Under the pieces are notes generated by a model that saw nothing but the letters and a program-made list of their open reading frames with translations, ran no database searches and was not told the DNA's origin. From Acidobacteriaceae bacterium (GTDB taxonomy: Bacteria; Acidobacteriota; Terriglobia; Terriglobales; Acidobacteriaceae), in contig PMAT01000054.1 in NCBI GenBank assembly GCA_003152695.1, positions 1-34,211 of the forward strand: a stretch of DNA of 34,211 nucleotides, read 5' to 3'. Each line of letters begins with the position of its first letter. The stretch's first letter is position 1. Positions 1 to 8,193 of the stretch are shown here, in pieces. The position numbers were made by a program, and so were the translations under genes.

Positions 1-44
1 CTCTTATCGAGGGGCACCCGGCGATGGTGTCAATCGGGGAAACC

Positions 45-563
45 TTAAGGCAGCACATATCCGATCTCGCTTGCTCTTTTCGTGTACGCGCCCCACCATT
101 CCGCGCTGATCTTTCCATCATCTTTCAGTTTCTTGACCACCTTGTGTGGGTCAACCAGCAAAATGTAGCCCCGCTTCTTGCTTCCATTTGGAGCGACCCG
201 TACGAAGCCCAACTCGGTTAGAGTGAGTATGCGCTCTTCCCAAGACCGCACATTCCTGCCGCGACTCACGAATCCGGCGGCAAAAGCGAAAGCCTCTACA
301 TCAGTGACCTCAATGAAGTAATCGTCGAACGCGCGGCACCACAATTCGAAATAAGTGCGCGAGACGTCGTGTCCTTTTTTGCGCTCGGCTAGCTGCTCAA
401 TGAGTGTCATGATCAGTCCGAGGGTACGTGGAATCGTGGTAAACCCACCACTCACTTGCCGTCGATCCCAGAGATCGCCTACGCAGCCAGGAAAAATCTG
501 GTTCCTCAAGTTTTTCCGCTTCTCTTCGGCAGGATTGATCTTCGGTTGTCCAGTTGTGGCCAT
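45..563 (-). CDS. Hypothetical protein, possible winged-helix-like
   Basis: This 172-residue gene matches no family I can name. The start is well supported: GGAGG lies about 8 nt before the ATG at 563. The protein is basic at both ends (EEKRKN near residue 15; KKLKDD near residue 145). Its middle is helical, with the segment RTYFELWCRAFDDYF around residue 70, and is followed by a GFV..RKRGYILL-like stretch that could be a wing. I recall similar unnamed proteins, with TIPRT and VVKKL segments, in accessory or plasmid contexts, so a DNA-binding or replication-related role is possible but is inference only. It has no signal peptide or membrane segment. A perfect palindrome lies just upstream (591-612), which suggests specific regulation. 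Confidence 0.7.
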   Translation of the reverse strand: MATTGQPKINPAEEKRKNLRNQIFPGCVGDLWDRRQVSGGFTTIPRTLGLIMTLIEQLAERKKGHDVSRTYFELWCRAFDDYFIEVTDVEAFAFAAGFVSRGRNVRSWEERILTLTELGFVRVAPNGSKKRGYILLVDPHKVVKKLKDDGKISAEWWGAYTKRASEIGYVLP

Positions 564-590
564 ATCAGCCTCCGTTCTTGTTTACGTCAA

Positions 591-612
591 CCCGCGTTGG
601 CGCCAACGCGGG
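591..612. promoter_or_regulatory. 22-bp perfect palindrome upstream of the first gene
   Basis: CCCGCGTTGGC is followed immediately by its exact reverse complement, with no loop. Allowing one bulged base, the symmetry extends to AAC/GTT on the flanks. It lies 28-49 nt upstream of the ATG at 563 and next to TTGACG on the gene strand. A loop-free palindrome suits a homodimeric repressor site better than a terminator. The binding protein is unknown. Confidence 0.5.
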
Positions 613-1026
613 GTTTGCCTTCCACCCAGTTGCCTCTACGGATGGCAATCTGGAGGAGCAAATCCATTCTCTCTCGTAAGCACAGTAAAATCAACAACTT
701 AGTAGCGCAGTACATCAAGAAGACATGGTCTAATAGTTGAAAAAATTGAATGCGAAGTGGCTCATCAAAGCAAAAGACCGCTCGCCTCGTGCGCATTTGC
801 GCCTACCCTATGTTGAAAAGGCAGATGGTTACGCTGTATTGCTGTGCTCCCTGTTCTCTATGTGATCATAGTTGTCGATGTGCTCCAGGTAGTCCCAGTG
901 ATGGGGGAGGGGTGGAGGGGGTATCTGCGATCTTGTCCGGTCTCGCACTGGCGAGAGCCGAACTCGCGTAAGCTACCGTCCAAGGCGAGTGGCCCGCCCT
1001 TTCCATGCGAATACTAACTTCGGGTG

Positions 1027-1066
1027 CACCCACCCTTCTCGCCCGCTTTTGGCGAGAGGGTGGGTG
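1027..1066. repeat. Imperfect GC-rich hairpin
   Basis: The left arm 1027-1043 and right arm 1051-1066 pair over 16 bp with one bulged T, around a loop containing CGCTTTT. No T tract follows, so it is not a standard terminator. It has the look of a dispersed palindromic repeat. Confidence 0.55.
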
Positions 1067-1133
1067 CCCTGCGGCCGCAAGAATCCTAAGCTTGTTGTTG
1101 TGCCCGGCAGCCACCCTGTAATTTCTCGCAATG

Positions 1134-1226
1134 ATAGGGGTCCTTCGACTCCTCGCTCCACACCCCAGCAAGCACAAACCCGGTGCTTGCTGGGGACCCC
1201 GTTTCCGCTCGTCGCTCAGGATGACA
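1134..1226 (-). repeat. TGTCAT-family dispersed repeat, copy 1 (inverted)
   Basis: Read on the minus strand, this 93-bp element matches the 94-bp element at 7960-8053 except for two substitutions and one indel. It contains a perfect 13-bp stem (1163-1175 with 1183-1195) around a 7-nt loop. It lies between the unrecognised first gene and glgP. Confidence 0.85.
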
Positions 1227-1299
1227 GACGGGAATAGTTTTCATCCCTATGTGACACTCAGGATGACACCTTCACGAGCCGCAAACTCTGTCACGGCGC

Positions 1300-3885
1300 T
1301 TATGCTTCCTGATGGGTTTTCGTTTCGACGGGTGGCGCGACTGTGTCCAAGGCGGCAGCGTCGCCGTTAGGTTTGGCAGCGGGAGTCTCGGGACGGGCAG
1401 GCAATTTAGCCGCCCGGTTCAATTTTTCAAACGGGCCGATGTGCCAGATGTCGCGCGCGTATTCGGTGACGGTGCGGTCGCTGGAAAACTTGCCGATGCG
1501 GGCCACATTCAGGATGGCCTTGCGCCACCAGATTTCTTCCTTGCGATATTCGCCGCTGATGACTTGCTGGGTCGCGATGTAATCGGGAAAATCGGCAATG
1601 TGGTAGTAGCGGTCGCCGCGATGCACCAGTTCGTCGAAGATCCAGCGGAACAGGCCGTGCTCGTTGGGACAGAAGCGGTCCGAGGCCAGCGCGTCCATCA
1701 CCTCGCGGACGCTGGCGTCGTTGTCGTAGCGATCGCGCGGATTGTACGAACCCTTCTTCTGCATCTCCTGAATTTCTTCCGAGCGCAAGCCGAAAATGTA
1801 AATGTTGTCCGCGCCCACTTCTTCCGCGATCTCAATGTTGGCCCCGTCGTAGGTGCCGATGGTGAGGGCGCCGTTCATCGCCAGCTTCATGTTGCCGGTC
1901 CCTGAGGCTTCCATGCCGGCCATCGAAATCTGCTCGCTCAGGTCAGCGGCGGGCATGATCAACTGCGCCAGCGAGACGCGATAGTCGGGCAGGAAGGCAA
2001 TCTTGATGCTGTCTTTCACCTTCTCATCATGGTTCACCACCTCGGCCACGCTGTGGATGAGCTTGATGATCTGCTTGGCCGCCCAATATCCGGGAGCGGC
2101 CTTGCCCGCAAAAACATAAGTGCGCGGCACGTCCGGCACCTCGCCGCGCTCCACAATGCCCAGGTAATCGTGGATGATGCCCATCACGTTCAGCAATTGC
2201 CGCTTGTACTCGTGAATGCGTTTGATCTGGACATCGAACAGCGAATCCGGGTCCACCACCACGCCGGTCTGGTTCTCGATGGCTGCTGACAGCTTCAGCT
2301 TGTTCTGCCGCTTGACCTCTTTGAAAGCCTCGCGGAAGTTCGCATCCGTGGCAAACTTTTCCAGCTCATGCAGGCGGTTGAGATCGGTAATCCACTTGCG
2401 CTCGTCGAGCGTGTTGCTGATCAAATCAGTGAGTCCGGGATTGGCTTCCATCAGCCAGCGGCGGGGCGCAACGCCATTCGTCTTATTGTTGAACTTCTGC
2501 GGCCAAATCATTGCAAATTCAGGGACTAAGTTCTTTACGATCAGATCGCTGTGCAGCCTGGAAACGCCATTGACCGAGTGGCTGCCCACGATGCAGAGGT
2601 GCACCATGCGCACCTGCTTTTCGTAACCTTCCTCGATGATCGACATCTTGCGCAACTTCTCGCCGTCGAGGAAGGAATACTGCTGCATCTCGCGCAAGAA
2701 CTGATGGTTGATGTTGTAGATGATCAGCATATGCCGCGGCAGCACCTTTTCCAGCAGCGGCACCGACCACTTTTCCAGCGCCTCGGGTAGCAGGGTGTGA
2801 TTGGTATAACCCAGAGTGCGCTGGGTGATGTCCCACGCGTGGTCCCATTCCAACTTGTAGTCGTCGAGCAAAGCGCGCATCAGCTCGGCGACCGCCAGGC
2901 TGGGATGAGTGTCGTTCATCTGGATGGCGACTTTAGACGGCAGTGCCTCAATGTCTTTATGCTGCTGACGGAAACGGCGCATCAGGTCGCCGATGGCGCA
3001 GGCGACCAGGAAGTACTCCTGCACCAGGCGCAGTTCCTTGCCGCTCATGACCGAGTCGGCGGGATACAGCAGCCGGGAAATATTTTCCGAGGCAATCTGT
3101 TGTTCGACGGCGCGGATGTAATCTCCGCGATTGAAGATCTCGATATCGAAATCCTCCGAGGCGCGGGCGCTAAACAATCGCAGCCAGTTCACGGTTTGTC
3201 CCAAATAGCCGACGACGGGCATGTCCGCGGGTATGCCCACTACGATCCTTGGATTAAGCCAGCTCTGCTTCAGGTTCTCGTTGGGATCGCTGCCGGTTTC
3301 AACGCGACCGTACAGCGGAATGCTGACCGCGTCTTCGGGATGTTCGATCTCAAACGGAGTGCCGTTGGCCTTCCAACGGTCAGGTTTCTCACGCTGGAAG
3401 CCGTTGAAGATCTCCTGCTTGAACATGCCGTATTCGTAGTCGATGCCATAGCCATAGCCGGCCATGCCCAGGGTGGCCAGCGACTCCAGGAAGCACGCTG
3501 CCAGCCGGCCCAGGCCGCCATTGCCCAGTCCGGCATCGGGCTCGCTGTCCAGCACCTCGTCGAGGCTGACGCCCAGGCCGGCCAGCACCTCGCGACAAAG
3601 TTCCCCCACCCGCAGGTTCGCCAGGTTGTCGGCCAGCGACCGCCCCATCAGGAATTCCATCGAAAGGTAGTACAGCTTCTTGGAATCCTTGTGGCGGTAG
3701 CGCGAGTCCGTCTCCAGCAGCCGGTCCACGATGCGATCGCGAATGGCCAGCGAGACCGGCTTCAGGTAATCGGAGGGCTTCAAGTCTGAGGTAGGACGGA
3801 CCAGGGTGTAACGAACGTGCCGCAGGATGGCTTCGCGCAAAAAATCGGCGGGCTGGCCCTGCGTGAGGAACTCGGGGGATGACAT
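1300..3885 (-). CDS. glgP: Glycogen/maltodextrin phosphorylase
   Basis: This cytoplasmic GT35 enzyme uses phosphate to release glucose-1-phosphate from the non-reducing ends of alpha-1,4-glucans. The 861-residue product is close to the family length. The pyridoxal-phosphate signature EASGTGNMKLAMNGA is intact, with the PLP lysine at about residue 667. The N-terminal half has GNGGLGRLAACFLESLATL and the hinge YGYGIDYEYGMF typical of the family. I chose the ATG at 3885 (MSSPEFLTQ) because the frame extends 33 residues further only into arginine- and tryptophan-rich sequence with no family resemblance. The last 35 residues or so are a Pro/Ala-rich tail beyond the usual end, possibly a disordered extension. 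It is transcribed alone; the next gene upstream is more than 150 bp away. Confidence 0.96.
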   Translation of the reverse strand: MSSPEFLTQGQPADFLREAILRHVRYTLVRPTSDLKPSDYLKPVSLAIRDRIVDRLLETDSRYRHKDSKKLYYLSMEFLMGRSLADNLANLRVGELCREVLAGLGVSLDEVLDSEPDAGLGNGGLGRLAACFLESLATLGMAGYGYGIDYEYGMFKQEIFNGFQREKPDRWKANGTPFEIEHPEDAVSIPLYGRVETGSDPNENLKQSWLNPRIVVGIPADMPVVGYLGQTVNWLRLFSARASEDFDIEIFNRGDYIRAVEQQIASENISRLLYPADSVMSGKELRLVQEYFLVACAIGDLMRRFRQQHKDIEALPSKVAIQMNDTHPSLAVAELMRALLDDYKLEWDHAWDITQRTLGYTNHTLLPEALEKWSVPLLEKVLPRHMLIIYNINHQFLREMQQYSFLDGEKLRKMSIIEEGYEKQVRMVHLCIVGSHSVNGVSRLHSDLIVKNLVPEFAMIWPQKFNNKTNGVAPRRWLMEANPGLTDLISNTLDERKWITDLNRLHELEKFATDANFREAFKEVKRQNKLKLSAAIENQTGVVVDPDSLFDVQIKRIHEYKRQLLNVMGIIHDYLGIVERGEVPDVPRTYVFAGKAAPGYWAAKQIIKLIHSVAEVVNHDEKVKDSIKIAFLPDYRVSLAQLIMPAADLSEQISMAGMEASGTGNMKLAMNGALTIGTYDGANIEIAEEVGADNIYIFGLRSEEIQEMQKKGSYNPRDRYDNDASVREVMDALASDRFCPNEHGLFRWIFDELVHRGDRYYHIADFPDYIATQQVISGEYRKEEIWWRKAILNVARIGKFSSDRTVTEYARDIWHIGPFEKLNRAAKLPARPETPAAKPNGDAAALDTVAPPVETKTHQEA

Positions 3886-4047
3886 AGAAAATGGCGGCCT
3901 GTCCGCTCTAGGGTAGCTGAGTGCCGCCCAACCCAGCGAACTCTCTTCCTGCCATTCTAATGCATGACTCTGCCAGCGGAACATCAGAGTTCTGCGGCGA
4001 GGCGGTGCGGACTTGACTGTCCGGATGCGACCTTCTTAGGTCGGAGC

Positions 4048-4245
4048 TTATGTCGCAGGGTGTCGATCGCTGACCAGAATGCCGCTTCGGGCATAGCTAT
4101 CGCGGGGCACTTCGACAAAAACGATGGTCAACTTATCCGGAGTGACGCTGAGTTCCTCTTGCAAGACCTCAGTGATGCGCTTGGCCGCCCGGCGTTTCTG
4201 CTCGGTGCTACGGCCTTGCAGCATGGTGATCTGAACGTGTGGCAT
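4048..4245 (-). CDS. 4-oxalocrotonate tautomerase family protein
   Basis: This is a 65-residue tautomerase-superfamily subunit. The product starts MPHVQITMLQGR, so removal of Met exposes Pro1, the catalytic base of the family. These proteins are small beta-alpha-beta units that assemble into hexamers or dimers and perform keto-enol tautomerisation. RAAKRITEVLQEEL forms the helix, and VTPDKLTIVFVEVPRDSYA matches the usual second half. The ATG at 4245 is preceded by AGGGAGGG, which fixes the start; a longer frame upstream has no support. No aromatic-degradation genes are nearby, so the natural substrate cannot be named. Confidence 0.88.
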   Translation of the reverse strand: MPHVQITMLQGRSTEQKRRAAKRITEVLQEELSVTPDKLTIVFVEVPRDSYARSGILVSDRHPAT

Positions 4246-4343
4246 CGGGCCCTCCCTATGTCCTGCGGATATGCCCGCCAAAGACGACAGCATGTCTTGC
4301 GGCTCGGCCAGAGCGGCAATCCGCGCAGGATGGCATAGACAGT

Positions 4344-4769
4344 TTACTTCGACAGTTCGTATCCGGCGAAGAAATAACTGAGCTCGAAACGCGAAGTGTC
4401 TTCGCCATCGGAACCGTGCACCGCGTTCTTCTCGATGCTCGACGCCCACTTCTTGCGGATGGTGCCTGCCTCGGCCTTCGCCGGATCGGTCGCGCCCATC
4501 AGCTTGCGGTAATCGGCGATGGCGGCTTCCTTCTCTAGCGCCATCACCACGATCGGACCGCTCGACATGAAGTCGGTCAGCGACTCGAAGAACGGCCGGT
4601 GAACATGCACGGCGTAGAAGCCTTCGGCCTGCGCCTTGGTGATGTGCAGCATCTTCATGCCGACAATGCGGAAGTTGTTTTCCAGCAGCGTGTTGATGAT
4701 GTCGCCGGTAGCGCCGCGTTCGAAGGCGTCAGGCTTGATGATGGAAAGAGTGCGTTGCAGTGTTTTCAT
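4344..4769 (-). CDS. ndk: Nucleoside diphosphate kinase
   Basis: The enzyme transfers the gamma phosphate of ATP to nucleoside diphosphates through a phospho-histidine intermediate, in the cytoplasm. The 141-residue length is typical. The N-terminal strand TLSIIKPDA is followed by the active-site segment NAVHGSD with the catalytic histidine at residue 118, and by GTIRKKWA just before it. The frame closes with [11 protein letters not shown]. The gene is on the same strand as its neighbours but separated by gaps, with a heptamer array (4795-4829) immediately upstream of its start region. No other close family fits. Confidence 0.97.
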   Translation of the reverse strand: MKTLQRTLSIIKPDAFERGATGDIINTLLENNFRIVGMKMLHITKAQAEGFYAVHVHRPFFESLTDFMSSGPIVVMALEKEAAIADYRKLMGATDPAKAEAGTIRKKWASSIEKNAVHGSDGEDTSRFELSYFFAGYELSK

Positions 4770-4794
4770 GGGTGAGTTGTGTCCTTTGTAGCTC

Positions 4795-4829
4795 TCGCTA
4801 TTCGCTGTTCGCCCTTCGCTCTTCGCCAG
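4795..4829 (-). repeat. Heptanucleotide array, five TCGCNNT units
   Basis: Five consecutive 7-bp units in exact register begin TCGC (TCGCTAT, TCGCTGT, TCGCCCT, TCGCTCT, TCGCCAG). The array is inverted relative to the GCGAANA array at 5677-5711; the XRE gene lies between them. Confidence 0.85.
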
Positions 4830-4898
4830 AGGCTTGGTGCCCTAGGTTCGCGTCCGTCTTTTAAACGCCAACCTGGGCAAAGACACGCTTTTCGCCTA

Positions 4899-4926
4899 TA
4901 GCTTTTAGCCGTTAGTCTTTAGCCAA
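4899..4926. repeat. Heptanucleotide array, four TAGYNNT-like units
   Basis: Four 7-bp units in register (TAGCTTT, TAGCCGT, TAGTCTT, TAGCCAA) lie 20 bp before a TGTCAT-family repeat fragment. The unit resembles the AGCTAAA array at 14104 read on the other strand. Confidence 0.75.
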
Positions 4927-4938
4927 TAAATCTTGAAT

Positions 4939-4984
4939 TGTCATTCCGACCGAGTGGCTTCAGCCACGAGCGGAGGAATCTGCG
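4939..4984 (+). repeat. TGTCAT-family repeat fragment
   Basis: It begins TGTCATTCCGACCGAG and continues into a hairpin GTGGCTTCAGCCAC and GAGCGGAGGAATCTGC, the same word order as the copies at 17348 and 24317. It lacks the 13-bp-stem hairpin. Confidence 0.6.
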
Positions 4985-5059
4985 GTTCGTCCCGAAGATT
5001 AATCCCCGCCGTTGTGGTCGAGCCGGCCCTCAGGTCAGATCCCACCGACGGTCTCGCCC

Positions 5060-5605
5060 TCAGCAGCCTTTGCCAGCGTCAGGCAGTGCCGCGAACCAGT
5101 CAAGGCCAAGTGCCTTGCAGATGTGGTAGAGTGCGTCAACGCAGAAGTCCCACAGGGACTTCGGATCACGGAGCAGCGCTTCGATGTCCCATCCTATAAG
5201 GTCACCGAGCTGCTCTGTGCTCAGACCACTTTCCACAACCTTCTTGGCGACCCGCGCGGAGACATCATCAAAAGTCACTGTTTGCTTGACTTCTTCCCCC
5301 TCGCGGCCGAGAAGAAGCACCCTCGGTTGCACACCTAGAATGCGCCCTAGCCCTGCGATCTTGTTAAGCGGCACAACGATGAATGCTTCGTAATCGTATG
5401 ACTCGAGATCGCAGTACGAATGTATGGTGATCCCGAGGCGACGGGCTATCTCGTTCTCGCTAAGGCCCGCTTGTAATCGCGCTTGTCGAATTCTGTCCCC
5501 CACAGAAGGCCACTGCAGCGGTTCTAAGTCATCAAGGTTTTTCGCCGACCAGTACGCCTCAAGTGCGAGTTCGGCGCGATGTCGCTCTCCAGTTGAGACG
5601 CTCAT
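5060..5605 (-). CDS. XRE-family helix-turn-helix regulator
   Basis: This 181-residue protein probably binds DNA. Residues of roughly 35-90 match a Cro/C1-type domain: VGDRIRQARLQAGLSENEIA, then RRLGITIHSYCDLES, then LGRILGVQPRVLLL. The C-terminal half has a second helix-rich unit (LSTEQLGDLIGWDIEALL..ICKALGLDW) that looks like a degenerate repeat of the same fold. The start at 5605 is supported by GGAG five nt before the ATG; the upstream frame is in repeat DNA. The gene stands alone between ndk and sucD, which are otherwise housekeeping, and is bracketed by inverted heptamer arrays. It could be an orphan antitoxin-like regulator, but no toxin partner is visible. Confidence 0.8.
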   Translation of the reverse strand: MSVSTGERHRAELALEAYWSAKNLDDLEPLQWPSVGDRIRQARLQAGLSENEIARRLGITIHSYCDLESYDYEAFIVVPLNKIAGLGRILGVQPRVLLLGREGEEVKQTVTFDDVSARVAKKVVESGLSTEQLGDLIGWDIEALLRDPKSLWDFCVDALYHICKALGLDWFAALPDAGKGC

Positions 5606-5676
5606 AGGACTCCAACCACCGGGACAGACGGTCACGAAGACGCTGGTCCGAAGGCCAGCTCTACCCGACCCCTCTG

Positions 5677-5711
5677 ACGAAAAGCGAATAGCGAAAGGCG
5701 AATAGCGAGCT
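5677..5711 (+). repeat. Heptanucleotide array, GCGAANA units, abutting sucD stop
   Basis: Five units in register (ACGAAAA, GCGAATA, GCGAAAG, GCGAATA, GCGAGCT) end exactly at the base before the sucD stop codon. It is the inverse of the array at 4795-4829. Confidence 0.85.
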
Positions 5712-6596
5712 CTATCGTTTCGCCGCCATGCCGGTCGCCTGCACCAGCGTCTCCCCGATCTCGGCCGGCGATTTCGCCACGTGAATGCCCGCGGCTTCCA
5801 TCGCCTTGATCTTCTCCGCGGCAGTTCCCTTCCCGCCGGAGATGATGGCGCCCGCGTGGCCCATGCGGCGTCCCGGAGGCGCGGTCTGCCCGGCGATAAA
5901 TCCGACCACCGGCTTGCGCACATTCTTCTTGATGAACTCGGCCGCAGTCTCTTCGGCGGTGCCGCCGATTTCGCCAATCATGATGATCGCTTCCGTCTCC
6001 GGATCGTCGTTGAACAGGCTGATCGCGTCCACGAAGTTGGTCCCGATGATCGGATCGCCGCCGATGCCAAGCGCCGTGGACTGCCCGATGCCGCGCGTCG
6101 TCAACTGGTACACCGCCTCGTAGGTCAGCGTGCCCGAGCGCGAAACGATGCCGACATTGCCTTCCTTGTGAATGTGCGCCGGCATGATGCCGATCTTGCA
6201 CCTGCCGGGCGAAATGATTCCCGGACAGTTCGGTCCGATCAGGCGCGAGTTCTTCGTCTTCAGGAACTCCCACACCTTCACCATATCCATGGTGGGAATG
6301 CCTTCGCTGATGCAGACGATGAGCGGCACGCCGGCGTCGGCAGCTTCCATGATGGCGTCGGCTGCGCCCGGCGGCGGAACAAAGATTACCGTCGCGTTGG
6401 CGCCGGTTTTCTCCACGGCATCGCTCACGGTGTTGAAGATGGCCCAGCCTTCATGCGTAGTGCCGCCCTTGCCGGGAGTCACGCCGCCGACCACATTCGT
6501 TCCATAAGCAGCGGCATTCTTGGCGTGGAAAGTGCCCTCGCGCCCCGTCAGTCCCTGCACCAGTAATCGCGTTGACTTATCAACCAGTATGCTCAT
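5712..6596 (-). CDS. sucD: Succinyl-CoA synthetase alpha subunit
   Basis: The alpha subunit binds CoA and carries the phospho-histidine of the TCA-cycle reaction succinyl-CoA + Pi + NDP to succinate + NTP. The 294-residue product has the CoA-binding Rossmann start [20 protein letters not shown] and the phosphohistidine segment [10 protein letters not shown] with His at residue 247. [11 protein letters not shown] and [12 protein letters not shown] are also family hallmarks. Its ATG overlaps the sucC stop in the sequence ATGA, so translation of the two subunits is likely coupled. The stop codon touches a heptamer array. Confidence 0.98.
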   Translation of the reverse strand: MSILVDKSTRLLVQGLTGREGTFHAKNAAAYGTNVVGGVTPGKGGTTHEGWAIFNTVSDAVEKTGANATVIFVPPPGAADAIMEAADAGVPLIVCISEGIPTMDMVKVWEFLKTKNSRLIGPNCPGIISPGRCKIGIMPAHIHKEGNVGIVSRSGTLTYEAVYQLTTRGIGQSTALGIGGDPIIGTNFVDAISLFNDDPETEAIIMIGEIGGTAEETAAEFIKKNVRKPVVGFIAGQTAPPGRRMGHAGAIISGGKGTAAEKIKAMEAAGIHVAKSPAEIGETLVQATGMAAKR

Positions 6597-7771
6597 TGGA
6601 CCCCCTTGGCGGCGGCGACAACCTTCTCGGCCGCGTCTTTCATGGTCTCTGCCACGATGAATTTCAGTCCGCTCTCTTTTAAGGTCACACGGCCCTGCTC
6701 CACGTTGGTTCCCTCCAGCCGCAGCACAATCGGCAACTGGATGTTGGTCTTGCGGGCCGCGCTGACGATGCCGTTGGCCAGCGTGTCCACGCGCAGGATG
6801 CCGCCGAAAATATTGATGAGCACCGCCTTCACGTTCTTGTCGCTCAGCAGGATCTCAAACGCGTGCGTGACCTGCTCTTCGTTGGCGCCGCCGCCCACGT
6901 CGAGGAAGTTGGCGGGCATGCCGCCTGCGTACTGGATGATGTCCATGGTCGCCATCGCCAGGCCGGCGCCGTTGACCATGCAACCCACATTGCCGTCGAG
7001 CTTGATGTAGTTCAGGTTGTACTTGCTGGCTTCGACCTCGAGCGGGTCTTCCTCGCTCAGGTCGCGTAGCTCCTTGATGTCGGGATGGCGATAGAGCGCG
7101 TTGTCGTCGAAGTTCATCTTGGCGTCGAGCGCGAACAGGCGTCCGTCGGTGGTGGTGATGAACGGATTGATCTCGACCAGCGAGGCGTCGGTGTCTTCCG
7201 CCGCGCGCGCCAGCGCCATCATGAACTTCACCGCGCCGCTGATGTACTTGGCGTCGAGGCCCAGCCGGAAGGCGATCTCGCGCGCCTGAAAGGCTTGCAG
7301 CCCGAAGCCGGGGATGATGTGCACTTTGATGATGGCGTTGGGATCTTTGGCGGCGACCTCTTCGATCTCCATGCCGCCCGCCGCCGACGCCATGAACACC
7401 AGGCGTCCGTTGCCGCGGTCCAGCACGATGCCCAGATACAGCTCGCGCGCAATCGGCAGCGTCTCTTCAATCAGCAGGCGCTGCACTTTCTTGCCTTCGG
7501 GACCGGTCTGGTGCGTGACCAGATTCATCCCCAGCATTTTTCCCGCCAGCGCGCTGGCTTCTTCGGGCGACTTGGCGAGTTTGACGCCGCCGCCTTTGCC
7601 GCGGCCGCCCGCGTGGATTTGCGCTTTGACGACAACTCCGGTCGCCCCGTCGTGGAACAGGGCCTTGGCCGCAGTGTCTGCTGCTTCGCGGCTTTCGACC
7701 ATGTGCCCACGGGGCACCGCAACGCCGTACTTCGCGAGGATGGCTTTTCCCTGGTACTCGTGTATTTTCAT
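6593..7771 (-). CDS. sucC: Succinyl-CoA synthetase beta subunit
   Basis: The beta subunit carries the ATP-grasp nucleotide site and the succinate site, and pairs with sucD just downstream. The 392-residue length is near the usual 385-390. It begins [17 protein letters not shown] and has the glycine-rich loop [18 protein letters not shown]. The C-terminal part has NFLDVGGGA and [11 protein letters not shown], typical of the CoA-ligase domain. No strong ribosome site precedes the ATG at 7771. Order beta then alpha with a 4-nt overlap is the common bacterial arrangement. Confidence 0.98.
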   Translation of the reverse strand: MKIHEYQGKAILAKYGVAVPRGHMVESREAADTAAKALFHDGATGVVVKAQIHAGGRGKGGGVKLAKSPEEASALAGKMLGMNLVTHQTGPEGKKVQRLLIEETLPIARELYLGIVLDRGNGRLVFMASAAGGMEIEEVAAKDPNAIIKVHIIPGFGLQAFQAREIAFRLGLDAKYISGAVKFMMALARAAEDTDASLVEINPFITTTDGRLFALDAKMNFDDNALYRHPDIKELRDLSEEDPLEVEASKYNLNYIKLDGNVGCMVNGAGLAMATMDIIQYAGGMPANFLDVGGGANEEQVTHAFEILLSDKNVKAVLINIFGGILRVDTLANGIVSAARKTNIQLPIVLRLEGTNVEQGRVTLKESGLKFIVAETMKDAAEKVVAAAKGVQ

Positions 7772-7896
7772 GTTTGTATGATGACCGCCGCCGAGTGGCG
7801 CGCGGCCCAGACCAGACGGGCTGGACTTGGCTGCTCCTTATGAGGATCGTGTAACAGTAGGAAACTTATGATTGTAACGGACGGAGAGAGTGGGGA

Positions 7897-7952
7897 GCAA
7901 TTGGCGATTGGCAATCAGCAATCAGCACTCAGCAATCAGCACTCAGCAATCA
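7897..7952 (+). repeat. Heptanucleotide array, eight GCAMTCA-type units
   Basis: Exactly eight 7-bp units in register: GCAATTG, GCGATTG, then GCAATCA and GCACTCA alternating. It ends 7 bp before the TGTCAT repeat. Confidence 0.9.
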
Positions 7953-7959
7953 GTTGTTG

Positions 7960-8053
7960 TGTCATCCTGAGCGACGAGCGAAAACGGGGTCCCCAGCAAG
8001 CACCGGGTTTGTGCTTGCTGGGGTGTTGGAGTGAGGAGTCGAAGGACCCCTAT
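7960..8053 (+). repeat. TGTCAT-family dispersed repeat, copy 2
   Basis: This 94-bp element is nearly identical to the inverted copy at 1134-1226. Its core is a perfect 13-bp stem (7991-8003 with 8011-8023) around loop CGGGTTT, followed by the words GAGTCGAAGGACCCC. Confidence 0.88.
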
Positions 8054-8115
8054 TCCTGCCGGCAAAACCCGATTCGTTCAAGTTCCACGTTTCAAGGCGG
8101 CCAGCAATGCCTCGG

Positions 8116-8185
8116 GCTGAATGCTGAGTGCTGACGGCTGAATGCTAAGCTAGTTGCTCATTACTAGTTGCTAGTTGCTAATTGC
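8116..8185. repeat. Heptanucleotide array of ten units upstream of trpD
   Basis: Ten 7-bp units in unbroken register: five GCTGANN-type, then five TAGTTGC/TAATTGC-type. It is followed by TTCTTCCC and the trpD ATG. The second half is the reverse complement of the GCAAYTA units seen at 21361 and 24244. Confidence 0.88.
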
Positions 8186-8193
8186 TTCTTCCC

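Larger units (their letters stand above)
564..1299. other. 736-bp gene-free region containing palindrome, hairpin and dispersed repeat
   Basis: I see no convincing gene here. Open frames on both strands are short, lack ribosome sites and have no recognisable product. The region holds the palindrome at 591-612, an imperfect hairpin at 1027-1066 (CACCCACCCT-rich left arm, GGCGAGAGGGTGGGTG right arm, one bulge) and a TGTCAT-family repeat at 1134-1226. A second repeat fragment with GGATGACACC follows near 1250-1270, just before the end of glgP. Confidence 0.6.
4770..5059. other. Intergenic region of heptamer arrays and a short repeat fragment
   Basis: It holds the arrays at 4795-4829 and 4899-4926 and a TGTCAT-family fragment at 4939-4984 that includes the small hairpin GTGGCTTCAGCCAC. 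I see no gene; the open frames crossing 4933-5199 are shadows. Confidence 0.6.
7772..8193. other. 422-bp sucC-trpD intergenic region made of repeats
   Basis: This divergent gap contains a forward heptamer array (7897-7952), a full TGTCAT-family repeat (7960-8053) and a second heptamer array (8116-8185) that switches to reverse-complement units. The promoters for sucC and trpD should lie here, but I cannot assign -35/-10 boxes with confidence. No gene is supported. Confidence 0.6.

Noticed and set aside
587-971. Short frames in the 564-1299 gap
   Set aside because: No ribosome sites, no similarity, and they overlap palindromes and repeats.
1312-1905. Long plus-strand open frames across glgP (also 2797-3789)
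   Set aside because: They are antisense shadows of a clear phosphorylase gene in GC-rich DNA and show no family features.
1134-8053. Composite transposon bounded by the inverted repeats
   Set aside because: The interior holds only housekeeping genes and one regulator, there is no transposase, and the repeats are present elsewhere as single copies.
7868-8134. Plus-strand frame of 88 codons in the sucC-trpD gap
   Set aside because: It lies entirely in the heptamer array and TGTCAT repeat, so the peptide is repeat-encoded.
7897-8185. CRISPR array
   Set aside because: The units are 7 bp with no unique spacers, and no cas gene is present.
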